Source: Anaerovoracaceae bacterium (GTDB lineage: Bacteria; Bacillota; Clostridia; Peptostreptococcales; Anaerovoracaceae). From it: DNA of 64,000 bases. Position 1 is the stretch's first letter. The number at the start of each line of letters is the position of its first letter. Both the position numbers and the translations under genes were made by a program. Under the pieces are notes generated by a model, which was given only the letters and a program-made list of their open reading frames with translations, did no database searches and was not told where the DNA came from. Location of the stretch: contig JASBYX010000001.1 in NCBI GenBank assembly GCA_029983755.1, positions 100,539 through 164,538 of the forward strand, in the 5' to 3' direction. Below are positions 25,523 to 34,410 of the stretch, piece after piece.

Positions 25523-26983
25523 TCATTTCCCTCCTAAAATATCCAAAAGCCTATCCATATCTATGGCTTTTTCCAAGTTTTCTCCAAGTATTTCGTATTG
25601 TTTTTCTTTATATTCTTCCATGTCTACGGTTTCAATATCACCTGCATCGATTCCCTTGGCTTTCATCAGGGAACTGATGACTTCCTTACTGATCTCACCT
25701 CGATCAAATATTCCATGTATATATGTACCGTACACATTTCCATTATTAATTATATTCCCAAATCCCGGAGAAATACCCATATGAATTTCATATCCTTCGT
25801 ACTCAAGACCGGAAACTCCTGCAAACATACCGTCAACCTTTGCGAGTTTGCCTATCTGTGCTTTTCTGACTTTTTCCTTTGTAAATTCAGTAGTATGAGG
25901 AAGAAGACCTATTCCTTCCATTTCTCCTCCGCCCTCAACACCGTAGTCATCTTTAAGGTGCTTGCCGAGCATTTGATATCCGCCACAGATTCCGATAACC
26001 GGCTTTCCTTGGGATGCATGTTTTTGAACTCTAGTTTCCATACCGCTTTCTCGTAGCCACCTAAGGTCACCCATGGTACTCTTGGTGCCGGGGATAATAA
26101 TCAGATCCGGATTACCTATATCCCTTGGAGACTCAACATATCTGACTCCAACACCATCCATGTGTTCAAGTGCATTAAAATCAGTAAAATTGGAAATTCT
26201 CGGTGTCCTAATTACGGCGATGTCTATGAGGTTATGACTCACACTTCCCCTATCCTTCATTGCCAAGCTATCTTCGTCGTCTATGTCAACTTTCATAAAT
26301 GGAACTACACCTAATACAGGTCTTTCGATGATATCTTCAATCATGTCAAGGCCGGGTTTAAGAATATCTAAATTTCCTCTGAATTTATTGATAATAACTC
26401 CCTTGACAAGTGCCCTTTCCTCATCATCAAAGAGCAACATTGTTCCTGCCAAGGAACCGAAAACCCCTCCTCTGTCAATGTCTCCAACGATTATCACAGG
26501 AGCCCCAACTTTCTTAGCAAGACCCATATTTACGATATCCTTATCCTTTAAATTAATCTCAGATGCACTTCCTGCGCCCTCCATTATGATGTAATCGAAA
26601 TCTTTTTCCAGTTCTTCCAAAGCCTTAACGGCCTCTTTTTCAAAAAATTCCTTTTCTTCATAATATGTGGAAGCTGTATAGTTGCCATATACCTCACCGT
26701 ACAATATGATTTGACTTCCAGTATCGCTGTTTGGTTTGAGCAAAATAGGATTCATTCGAACATCAGGCCTGATGCCGGCTGCCTCTGCCTGAACAACCTG
26801 AGCTCTTCCCATCTCTAATCCATCATCAGTTATAAAGGAGTTAAGAGCCATGTTCTGTGACTTATATGGAGCCACCCTATATCCCCTGTTTTTCAGAATT
26901 CTACATATACCGGCAACAATAAGACTTTTCCCTGCATTGGAACAGGTGCCCAGCACCATCAACTTCTTCGCTTTATTCCCCAT
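25523..26983 (-). CDS. cbiP: Adenosylcobyric acid synthase (glutamine-hydrolysing) CbiP
   Basis: CbiP amidates four side chains of adenosylcobyrinic acid diamide using glutamine and ATP. The N-terminal half has LGTCSNAGKSLIVAGICR (ATP site) and YIIMEGAGSASEINL. The C-terminal glutaminase domain keeps its nucleophile Cys in VIGICGGYQMLG, with the His in YGTYIHGIFD. The 486 residues are complete. It is the one class I glutaminase in the window whose nucleophile Cys is intact; CbiA and the two GatD-like proteins have lost theirs. Confidence 0.96.
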   Translation of the reverse strand: MGNKAKKLMVLGTCSNAGKSLIVAGICRILKNRGYRVAPYKSQNMALNSFITDDGLEMGRAQVVQAEAAGIRPDVRMNPILLKPNSDTGSQIILYGEVYGNYTASTYYEEKEFFEKEAVKALEELEKDFDYIIMEGAGSASEINLKDKDIVNMGLAKKVGAPVIIVGDIDRGGVFGSLAGTMLLFDDEERALVKGVIINKFRGNLDILKPGLDMIEDIIERPVLGVVPFMKVDIDDEDSLAMKDRGSVSHNLIDIAVIRTPRISNFTDFNALEHMDGVGVRYVESPRDIGNPDLIIIPGTKSTMGDLRWLRESGMETRVQKHASQGKPVIGICGGYQMLGKHLKDDYGVEGGGEMEGIGLLPHTTEFTKEKVRKAQIGKLAKVDGMFAGVSGLEYEGYEIHMGISPGFGNIINNGNVYGTYIHGIFDRGEISKEVISSLMKAKGIDAGDIETVDMEEYKEKQYEILGENLEKAIDMDRLLDILGGK

Positions 26984-26985
26984 TT

Positions 26986-28065
26986 TTAAATCACCTTCTT
27001 GATAGTTTCCACAAGTCTTTGGTTGTCCTCATAGCTTTTCACAGCGATTCGAAAAAACGAATCCGTAAGTCCGCGAAAATTCCCACATCTTCTTATCAGT
27101 ATCCCTTCTCTTTCCATAAGATCTGCTAAATCGCTTCTGCATTTCAAAAGCAGATAATTGCATTGAGATGGAAAAACTTTGATGCCCAGCTTTTCAAGTT
27201 CGTCCGAAAGATACTTTCGGTTTTCTGAAATATATTTCTTTGTTTTTTTTATGAATTCTACATTAATAGCACCCTCACCTGCCGCCTGTGCAACCGAAGA
27301 AACAGACCATGGCTGTAAGGTGTTTTGTACAGAAGTGGCCATTTCCCTCGTGCTGCAGAAAGCATATCCAAGCCTTATGCCCGCCATGGAGTAGATCTTA
27401 GTGAATGCGTTTAATACTATCAGGTTATCCCATTTCTTCAAAAGGCGCATAGCTGAGTAGGAGTCTTCGTCCTCCATAAAATGAATAAAGCAATGATCCA
27501 CAACAAGGAGGCTCCCAGTCTTGCTCAGCTTTTCCAAAACATCTTCAATTATTCTCAAATCTACTGCCCTGCCTGTGGGATTGTTTGGGCTGCACAGAAA
27601 AACCATGTCAATATCATCAGAAATCTCTCTTACAATCTCTGAATTCACATCGAAATTATCTTCTTCCTTCAGGGGGAAATACGTTACATTACCTCCTGAT
27701 ATCCTGACAGCCTCCTCATATTCTGAGAATGTTGGGGAAAGAACCAGTGCATTCTCAGGTCTGAAACAAAGACATATTCTAAAGATTAGATCTGCGGCTC
27801 CGTTTCCACATACTATTTTGTCAGCAGGATAACTATAGAATTTAGACAGAGCATCTCTCAGTTTTCTGGAGGAGTAGTCCGGATATGCATCAAATTTGTC
27901 TATGGCCGCTATTATGCTGTTTTTAGCTGTCTGTGGCATACCGAGGGGATTGATGTTAGCTGAAAAGTCCAGCATTTCTTCTTTGAATTTATATATGTCC
28001 CCGCCATGACCATATCCACTATTAATTATGCTTTTCTTATCTGTGTTCCCATTGGAATCTAACAT
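26986..28065 (-). CDS. cobD: L-threonine-O-3-phosphate decarboxylase CobD
   Basis: This class I PLP enzyme makes (R)-1-amino-2-propanol phosphate, the linker of the B12 nucleotide loop. It begins with the family patch GYGHGGDIYKFKEEMLDFSA and INPLGMP, has CSPNNPTG, and the PLP lysine in AFTKIYSMAGIRLGY. The 359-residue length fits. A histidinol-phosphate aminotransferase is an alternative by fold, but the N-terminal HGGD patch and the place between cbiB and cbiP settle it. Confidence 0.93.
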   Translation of the reverse strand: MLDSNGNTDKKSIINSGYGHGGDIYKFKEEMLDFSANINPLGMPQTAKNSIIAAIDKFDAYPDYSSRKLRDALSKFYSYPADKIVCGNGAADLIFRICLCFRPENALVLSPTFSEYEEAVRISGGNVTYFPLKEEDNFDVNSEIVREISDDIDMVFLCSPNNPTGRAVDLRIIEDVLEKLSKTGSLLVVDHCFIHFMEDEDSYSAMRLLKKWDNLIVLNAFTKIYSMAGIRLGYAFCSTREMATSVQNTLQPWSVSSVAQAAGEGAINVEFIKKTKKYISENRKYLSDELEKLGIKVFPSQCNYLLLKCRSDLADLMEREGILIRRCGNFRGLTDSFFRIAVKSYEDNQRLVETIKKVI

Positions 28066-28103
28066 GTTACCTCACTGAATACTAATCGAAAACCAAATTT
28101 ATA

Positions 28104-29081
28104 TCAAAATAATACTAATATTAATCTAACTGATACTACGATAATAAGCAGAAAGAAAGAACTGAGCCACAAAAGTCCTGTAGTTGTTTTGATGTCCCCG
28201 GTTTCTATGGTTCTGATATCATCACCTAGGGATGCCTTTTCGTGGAGCACTCCAAAATAATAGGCACTTCCACCTAGGTTTACACCCAATGCTCCTGCTG
28301 TTGCTCCTTCCGTCCACCCTCCGTTTGGAGATGCGTGCTTGCCATGATCCCTAATCATTATCTTAAGGGAATTCCCACCGGATAACCCAGGCATCAAATA
28401 TGCTGCGATAACCATGAGAAATCCTGTGATTCTAGCAGGTATATAGTTTGCGATGTCATCCATAATCGCAGAAACTTTCCCAAAGAAAAAATACTTTTTA
28501 CTTTTATATCCAACCATTGAATCCAGAGTGTTTATTGCTTTGTAAAAAAAGCCTAAAGGAGCTCCCCCTATTGCTATGGCAATTAAAGGGGATATGACCC
28601 CGTCTGTGGTGTTTTCACTGACGGTTTCCACCACTGCTTTTGTAATATCTTCCTTTGAAAGAGAAGCGGTATCTCTCCCCACAATCATAGAAAGAGCCTT
28701 TCGAGCCTCCTCTATATCTCCTTCATCCAGAATTTTTTTTACCTTATTTGCTTCCCTTGCAAGGGTTCTTGCAGCAAAAATTTGAAAGCACCAGAAAACT
28801 TCTAATGCAAGCCCCAAATAAAAGTTGATTTTGTAGACAATAATCAATATGCCCAGAGGAATCACAAAACTTAGCCCTACCGTTATAAACCAAAGTAAAG
28901 TACCCTTTGGGATATCCTTCTTGCTACAATCGGGCTTCAATACTTTCTCTAAAAAGGAGATTAGCTTCCCCATATATATGATTGGATGGGGAAGCCATCT
29001 TGGATCTCCGAAAAAGAAGTCAAGAACACTTGACAATATTAAAATTATGACAATTCTATAGGCGACAATGGTCTCAGCCAT
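28104..29081 (-). CDS. cbiB: Adenosylcobinamide-phosphate synthase CbiB
   Basis: CbiB is a membrane enzyme that joins aminopropanol (phosphate) to adenosylcobyric acid. Family signs are LDFFFGDPRWLPHPI near the start, RDTASLSKEDITKAVVETVS, NTTDGVISPLIAIAIGG, and PNGGWTEGATAGALGVNLGG. Several membrane segments are evident over 325 residues. It overlaps cbiA by 8 bp and precedes cobD, which supplies its substrate. Confidence 0.95.
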   Translation of the reverse strand: MAETIVAYRIVIILILSSVLDFFFGDPRWLPHPIIYMGKLISFLEKVLKPDCSKKDIPKGTLLWFITVGLSFVIPLGILIIVYKINFYLGLALEVFWCFQIFAARTLAREANKVKKILDEGDIEEARKALSMIVGRDTASLSKEDITKAVVETVSENTTDGVISPLIAIAIGGAPLGFFYKAINTLDSMVGYKSKKYFFFGKVSAIMDDIANYIPARITGFLMVIAAYLMPGLSGGNSLKIMIRDHGKHASPNGGWTEGATAGALGVNLGGSAYYFGVLHEKASLGDDIRTIETGDIKTTTGLLWLSSFFLLIIVVSVRLILVLF

Positions 29082-30441
29082 TGAAAGCTTCCCTTTCTTG
29101 GCAAGACTTTATGAAATTCTCTGCAAAGGCTATATTGGACAGCCAGTGAATACAAGGGAATCCTGCCACTATATTCTTAGTTGTGTGAATAGTATCGTAT
29201 GTCATTCCACTTTCCTTCTTTGCTTCAAAGGAGTCACCATATTTATCAGTCGTCATATAGTGATGCTCGTGGCACTTGGTCTGCTCACCCTTCTTGCAGA
29301 GAATGTTGTCAACCTTTGCAGTTAGTGTTTTGTAGCCGAACCTCATAAGATGATCCGACATTGTGATATTTCCGGGCACGATTCCAACACCTTCGTACGT
29401 CTGTCCGAAATAGTTGATGGTTTCCGCAAGGTATGTATAGCCGCCACTTTCAGCATATATAGGAATACCTGCCATATTTGCTTTCCTTATGGAATCCTTC
29501 ATGTCACTGTTATTCATGATCTGATCCAAATAAAGCTCAGGATATCCACCGCCAATTATGATGCCATTAATACCCTTAGGTAGTTCCTTATCCTTTATAG
29601 GTGAGAAAAACTCTATCTCTGCCCCGAGTTTTTCCAATACATCAAGGTTATCTTTGTAGAAGAAGCAGAATGCTCTGTCCTTTGCAACAGCAATCTTCAC
29701 AGGTTTCTCAGCGATTTTGTTTATTTTAACCTCTTCATAAGCAAGGTTACCGGCTTCTGAGGCAATCTCCAAAACCGCATCCATATCGACTGTTTTTGCA
29801 AAAGTTTCACCTATAACCTTGATCTTATCCTGAAGATCCTCAATCTCTTCAGCTGTTATCAGACCCAGGTGTCTGCTTCCTATAGATGCCTCTTTGATCT
29901 TAGGAAGGTAACCCAGGCAAGGAATAGACAGCTCGCTTTCTATGAGCGGCTTGAAAATCTTAAACATTGATTCTGAACAGTTGTTCAAAATAACACCCTT
30001 CAAAAGATTCTCGTGGAAGTCCAAATATCCCTTGATTCCTGCAAGGAGGGATCTACCCTTTCCTGATACGCTGGCAATTAAAATTTCAGGAGTTTCTGTC
30101 AACCTGGAAATATGATTTGCGGAAAAACTATCGTCCTTAAAGCCGAGGCCGTCATACATTCCCATAACTCCTTCGATTACAGCAATGTCACTTCCCTCAG
30201 AGTGTCCAAGTATGGTTTCAAGGGCATCATACCCTTGTAAATATAAGTCTATATTCCTTGCAGATACTCCCAGCACCTCAGTATGAAACATTGGGTCTAT
30301 GTAATCAGGCCCGCATTTGAATGAGCTTACTTTCTTGCCCATCATACCAAGGGCTTTGATCATACCGATAGTAGCTGTGGTTTTTCCGCTTCCGCTGCCG
30401 GTTCCCACCAGCATAATTCTAGGAATTTTAATTCTCTTCAT
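29074..30441 (-). CDS. cbiA: Cobyrinate a,c-diamide synthase CbiA, glutaminase Cys replaced by Ser
   Basis: CbiA amidates the a and c side chains of cobyrinic acid. The N-terminal ATP domain is normal (LVGTGSGSGKTTATIGMI; VIEGVMGMYDG). In the C-terminal glutaminase domain the nucleophile normally sits in AECGG; here residues 329-336 read YAESGGYT, with Ser332 encoded by AGT (29446-29448), one base from TGT. The HEHHYM motif that corresponds to GHEFHYS is present. The gene is otherwise intact. It may use free ammonia or a partner glutaminase, or the base may be a sequence error. Confidence 0.94.
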   Translation of the reverse strand: MKRIKIPRIMLVGTGSGSGKTTATIGMIKALGMMGKKVSSFKCGPDYIDPMFHTEVLGVSARNIDLYLQGYDALETILGHSEGSDIAVIEGVMGMYDGLGFKDDSFSANHISRLTETPEILIASVSGKGRSLLAGIKGYLDFHENLLKGVILNNCSESMFKIFKPLIESELSIPCLGYLPKIKEASIGSRHLGLITAEEIEDLQDKIKVIGETFAKTVDMDAVLEIASEAGNLAYEEVKINKIAEKPVKIAVAKDRAFCFFYKDNLDVLEKLGAEIEFFSPIKDKELPKGINGIIIGGGYPELYLDQIMNNSDMKDSIRKANMAGIPIYAESGGYTYLAETINYFGQTYEGVGIVPGNITMSDHLMRFGYKTLTAKVDNILCKKGEQTKCHEHHYMTTDKYGDSFEAKKESGMTYDTIHTTKNIVAGFPCIHWLSNIAFAENFIKSCQEREAFNG

Positions 30442-31645
30442 CTCTTTCTCCTTTTACTATATAGATTGGGTTTTCTCCCATCATCATATTATAATTGCCT
30501 AGCTTTTTAGACTTGGCAATTGTTGCCGAAACAATATCAGTTTTAAGATTCAGACTCTTAAAGGAGTCCAAAATATCTCCTATGGTTTCAAGGGTAATTG
30601 CGTTTACAACGATCTTAGCTTTCGGATTCTTCTCAATTATCGAATCTAAAATTTCTCTAAGGCTTCCTGTGCTACCACCTATAAATACCTTGTCCGGTGC
30701 AGGAAGATCAACAAGGGCATCAGGTGCTCGCCCTTCAATGATTTTAACATTGTAAGTACCGAGTTTTGATCTGTTCTCTCTTAGCACATCTAAAGCATCT
30801 TCCTTCATTTCAACGGCATATACCAGAGACTCACAGGCCTTCAAAGCCATTGCACATGTCACTCCACCTGAACCTGCACCTATATCCCACACCACATCTT
30901 TCGGAGCGATTTCAAGAGCATCTACACTTAGATTCCGAACAGCTTCCTTTGTCATAGGAGCTTTACCCCTATAATAATCCTCATCGCCTAAAGTTTTGTA
31001 CGGGCTTACATGATTCCTGTTTTCAATCAATACTACAGACAGCTTGTCAAACTCCCTGCCCACTAGTCTTTCTGCCCTTCCGGCGGTAATCGTCTCACCT
31101 TCCATGGACAGTCTTTCTCCCACATATATTTTTACATGGCCAAGACCTGAGCACACAAGCTCATCTATCAAAGAACTCACATCCCACCTGCCACCTGTGA
31201 GAGCAAATGTTTTGTGGTTATAACTTGCATACGGGAGAATGGACCGATCCATCCCGTGAAGGGAAATAAGCTTCCAATCCTCATACCCCATAGACAGTTT
31301 GGCAGCGAATACCTGAAAGCTTGAAAGCCCCGGTACCAGTTCTATATCCGGAACTGCTTCCCCAAAGTTTGACAGCCTCTTTCTAATAGTAGTTGCAATG
31401 CTGTAAAATCCCACATCCCCTGAGGCCAGAACTGCAACAGTCCTCCCCTGCACCGAAGAGTTCTCCTTGAGAAAATCTACCGTATCAGCGATTCCCATAA
31501 CCTTGATATTATCGTTTAGAGACGCTACCTCATCGCTGAGCCTTGTACTTGTCAATACTACATCTGCATTCTTAATAGTGGCGACGCCACCGGAAGACAA
31601 AAAGTCCATAGAGCCCGGTCCGCCGCCCACAATAAATATCTTCAT
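30428..31645 (-). CDS. cbiET: Fused cobalt-precorrin-7 C5-methyltransferase / C15-methyltransferase-decarboxylase CbiET
   Basis: The 405-residue protein joins CbiE (about residues 1-200; tetrapyrrole methylase fold, IFIVGGGPGSMDFL and LASGDVGFYSIA) to CbiT (about 210-405; VVWDIGAGSGGVTCAMALK SAM site and VFIGGSTGSLREIL). Together they methylate C5 and C15 and decarboxylate the acetate at C12. The same fusion exists as CobL in aerobic pathways. It overlaps cbiA by 14 bp. Confidence 0.95.
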   Translation of the reverse strand: MKIFIVGGGPGSMDFLSSGGVATIKNADVVLTSTRLSDEVASLNDNIKVMGIADTVDFLKENSSVQGRTVAVLASGDVGFYSIATTIRKRLSNFGEAVPDIELVPGLSSFQVFAAKLSMGYEDWKLISLHGMDRSILPYASYNHKTFALTGGRWDVSSLIDELVCSGLGHVKIYVGERLSMEGETITAGRAERLVGREFDKLSVVLIENRNHVSPYKTLGDEDYYRGKAPMTKEAVRNLSVDALEIAPKDVVWDIGAGSGGVTCAMALKACESLVYAVEMKEDALDVLRENRSKLGTYNVKIIEGRAPDALVDLPAPDKVFIGGSTGSLREILDSIIEKNPKAKIVVNAITLETIGDILDSFKSLNLKTDIVSATIAKSKKLGNYNMMMGENPIYIVKGERDEEN

Positions 31646-31658
31646 TCTAACTCCAAAT

Positions 31659-32021
31659 TTAGTTCAAAATCCTGTCAGCCAAAATGTCAGCCAATCTCGG
31701 GTCAGCTCCAAGAGTATCTCCCATGGTAACCTTAACATTTTCGTGGCCTTCAAGGGCTGCCTCAAGCTCCTCAGGTATATCCTTCTTGATATGAATGCCC
31801 CTGAACAAGAAGTAAGGCACAACCTTGATTTCGTCAACACCCATGTCTATCATCTTCTTCACGACAGTTGCAATATCAGGTGGACATAACTCCATGTAAG
31901 CAATCTCAATAGGCATATCGGTTTCTCCGATTTTTTCCTTTACCATCTCCACGATGCTCTCAATTGTATCAGTAGTCTCCTTAACCCTGCTTCCGTGGGC
32001 CAACACCATAATTCCCTTCAT
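31659..32021 (-). CDS. cbiX: Sirohydrochlorin cobaltochelatase, short form CbiX(S)
   Basis: At 120 residues this is the short homodimeric chelatase, about half the length of ordinary CbiX. It starts GIMVLAHGSRVKETTD with the metal-binding His, and has IAYMELCPPDIA and VVPYFLFRGIHIKKDI with the second His. It inserts cobalt into sirohydrochlorin, which marks the pathway as the early-cobalt route. The short form is best known from archaea and is viewed as ancestral to the double-length chelatases. Confidence 0.92.
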   Translation of the reverse strand: MKGIMVLAHGSRVKETTDTIESIVEMVKEKIGETDMPIEIAYMELCPPDIATVVKKMIDMGVDEIKVVPYFLFRGIHIKKDIPEELEAALEGHENVKVTMGDTLGADPRLADILADRILN

Positions 32022-32086
32022 AATTCATCCTCCTTCTTTCCGGCCAAAGCCTCCTGGGCCCGCCTCTGTTTTGTTGTTTAAATAAT

Positions 32087-33397
32087 CTATTTGAAAATCT
32101 CTCTGAACACATTAAGGGTTCTTGAGATATCTTCCTCCGTTATGGCACTCGAAAAGAAAATGCTCTCGAACTGGGACGGCGCCATATAAATGCCCCTATC
32201 TATGAGGATTTTAAATGCCCTCTTAAAGCTCTCCGTATCCGACTTTGATGCGTCCTCATAATTTCGAACAGGCTTATTCTGGTGAAATACGCAGGCCAAA
32301 GACCCTATTCCAACCACCTGAAAATCCGTAATCTTTCTCATTTCATCAACAAAATAGCTGCATTTCTGGCCGATCTCTTCGTAGATGTGTTGATTTTCCA
32401 GAAGTTGTGTCAACATAGCTATTCCTGCAGCCATTGCGATTGGATTTCCTGAAAGGGTTCCCGCCTGATAAACCTTCCCTAAAGGGGAAACGCAGGACAT
32501 GACATCTCGTCTTCCGCCGTATGCACCCACAGGCATTCCTCCACCTATTATTTTACCATAAGTCACAAGGTCAGGGCTAACCCCAAAATACTCAGCAGCT
32601 CCTCCGAATGCAAGTCTGAATCCGGTAATGACCTCATCAAAAATCAGCAAACTGTCATGCTCATCACAGATCTTCCTAAGTCCCTCAAGGAAACCTTCTT
32701 CAGGAAGCACTAGACCCATGTTTGCAGCAACAGGTTCCAAAATTACACAGGCGATTTCACCTTTGTTTTTATCAAAGAGTTCTTTAACGCTTTCTAGATT
32801 GTTATACTTGGCAAGAAGGGTATCCTCAACAGCGCCCTTTGTAACTCCGCCGCTATCAGGCTCGCCAAAGGTCATTGCTCCTGAGCCGGCTTTAACAAGC
32901 AGTGCATCGCTGTGGCCGTGATAGCAACCTTCAAATTTGACTATTTTGCTCCTGCCGGTAAAGCCCCTTGCAGCTCTTATACAGCTCATTACTGCCTCAG
33001 TTCCGCTGTTCACCATTCTTATCATTTCCACATGAGGAATGTTGTCGCAGATCAATTTAGCAAGTACAACCTCAAGGTGGTTACATGCCCCGAAGCTGAG
33101 ACCAAATTCTGCGGTTTTCTTCACTGCTTCAAGAACCTTCGGGTTGTTGTGACCGAGTAGCATAGGACCCCATGAGCCCACGTAATCGATGTACTCTTTT
33201 CCTTCTGCATCGTAAACCTTGCTGCCATCAGCCCTTTCAATAAACCTAGGGGTAAGTCCAACTGAATTAAAGGCTCTGACCGGGCTGTTAACCCCGCCGG
33301 GCATATACTTTTTAGCTTCATTGAACAGGTCCTCAGAAGTCTTGTCGTGAAAATCTGTTAGCCCATCAAGACCTGTGGCTAAGTCTAATTTACTCAT
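32087..33397 (-). CDS. hemL: Glutamate-1-semialdehyde 2,1-aminomutase HemL
   Basis: HemL turns glutamate-1-semialdehyde into 5-aminolevulinate. Family motifs are MPGGVNSPVRAF, VNSGTEAVMSCIRAARG, the PLP site LVTYGKIIGGGMPVGAYGG with its Lys, and QAGTLSGNPIAMAAG. I chose the ATG at 33397, which overlaps the hemB stop by 4 bp (ATGA); longer in-frame starts lie inside hemB. With hemA it supplies the C5 route to tetrapyrroles. Confidence 0.96.
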   Translation of the reverse strand: MSKLDLATGLDGLTDFHDKTSEDLFNEAKKYMPGGVNSPVRAFNSVGLTPRFIERADGSKVYDAEGKEYIDYVGSWGPMLLGHNNPKVLEAVKKTAEFGLSFGACNHLEVVLAKLICDNIPHVEMIRMVNSGTEAVMSCIRAARGFTGRSKIVKFEGCYHGHSDALLVKAGSGAMTFGEPDSGGVTKGAVEDTLLAKYNNLESVKELFDKNKGEIACVILEPVAANMGLVLPEEGFLEGLRKICDEHDSLLIFDEVITGFRLAFGGAAEYFGVSPDLVTYGKIIGGGMPVGAYGGRRDVMSCVSPLGKVYQAGTLSGNPIAMAAGIAMLTQLLENQHIYEEIGQKCSYFVDEMRKITDFQVVGIGSLACVFHQNKPVRNYEDASKSDTESFKRAFKILIDRGIYMAPSQFESIFFSSAITEEDISRTLNVFREIFK

Positions 33398-34371
33398 CCT
33401 ATGTCTCCCTTTCTGATTGCATCTGCCAGTTCCATTGCATAATACGTTATGAGAATATCCGCACCTGCTCTGAAAATAGATACGGAAGACTCGCACATTG
33501 TTTTGTACTCGTCAATAAGCCCTGCCTTCCCGGCACATTTAATCATGGAATATTCTCCGCTGACGCTGTAGGCTGCCAAAGGTAAATTTGTAGCATCCTT
33601 AACTTCCCTGATGATGTCCAGATAGGAAAGTGCCGGCTTTACCATCAAAATATCTGCTCCTTCAGAAACATCAAAAAGGGATTCTTTCAAGGCTTCTCTT
33701 CTGTTGTGATAATCCATCTGATATGCCCTTCTGTCCCCAAAGGAAGGTGCAGAGTCTGCGGCGTCTCTAAATGGACCGTAAAATGCAGAAGCATACTTTG
33801 CCGCATAGCTCATGATCGGTGTGCTCAGATAGCCTGCTTGATCTAAAGCTGATCTGATCGTACCAATTCTACCGTCCATCATATCTGAAGGTGCCACCAT
33901 ATCGGCTCCTGCCTCCACATGAGAAAGGGCTATCTTTGCTAGGTATGGCAGAGTTAAGTCATTATCAACTTCCTTATCATTAAGTATACCACAGTGGCCG
34001 TGATCCGTGTATTCACACATGCATACATCGGTGATAATGTACACTTCATCCCCATATTCTTCCTTGATTTTTCTGATACCTGATTGGACGATTGCATCAT
34101 GATCATAAGCCTGAGTTCCTACAGAATCCTTGTGAGTAGGTATTCCAAATAAAAGAACTTTGTTAACTCCCTTGCTGAGACAGTCGTCGATTATTTCTCT
34201 TACCCTGTCAGGGCTGTATCTATACTGTCCGGGCATGGCATCTATATGAGCTTTGATATCCTCACCTTCCTGCAGAAAAATCGGGTATATCAAGCTTTCG
34301 GGAGAAAGTCTTGTTTCTCTAACCATCTTTCTCACATTATCATTTCGCCTTATTCTTCTTCCTCTGTTCAT
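33394..34371 (-). CDS. hemB: Porphobilinogen synthase (5-aminolevulinate dehydratase) HemB
   Basis: HemB condenses two aminolevulinate molecules to porphobilinogen. RGRRIRRNDNVRKMVRET starts the protein; DVCMCEYTDHGHCG is the cysteine-rich zinc site; PSDMMDGRIG, and MVKPALSYLDII with the Schiff-base Lys follow. The 325-residue length is normal. It ends in TGA overlapping the hemL ATG, which also shows that TGA is a stop codon here. Confidence 0.97.
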   Translation of the reverse strand: MNRGRRIRRNDNVRKMVRETRLSPESLIYPIFLQEGEDIKAHIDAMPGQYRYSPDRVREIIDDCLSKGVNKVLLFGIPTHKDSVGTQAYDHDAIVQSGIRKIKEEYGDEVYIITDVCMCEYTDHGHCGILNDKEVDNDLTLPYLAKIALSHVEAGADMVAPSDMMDGRIGTIRSALDQAGYLSTPIMSYAAKYASAFYGPFRDAADSAPSFGDRRAYQMDYHNRREALKESLFDVSEGADILMVKPALSYLDIIREVKDATNLPLAAYSVSGEYSMIKCAGKAGLIDEYKTMCESSVSIFRAGADILITYYAMELADAIRKGDIG

Positions 34372-34410
34372 CTTAAACCTCCTTCAAGATTTATCGATTC
34401 CTACTAGCAT

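Noticed and set aside
33397..33496. N-terminal extension of HemL
   Set aside because: The extra 33 residues are hemB sequence read in another frame; the ATG at 33397 forms the usual ATGA overlap.
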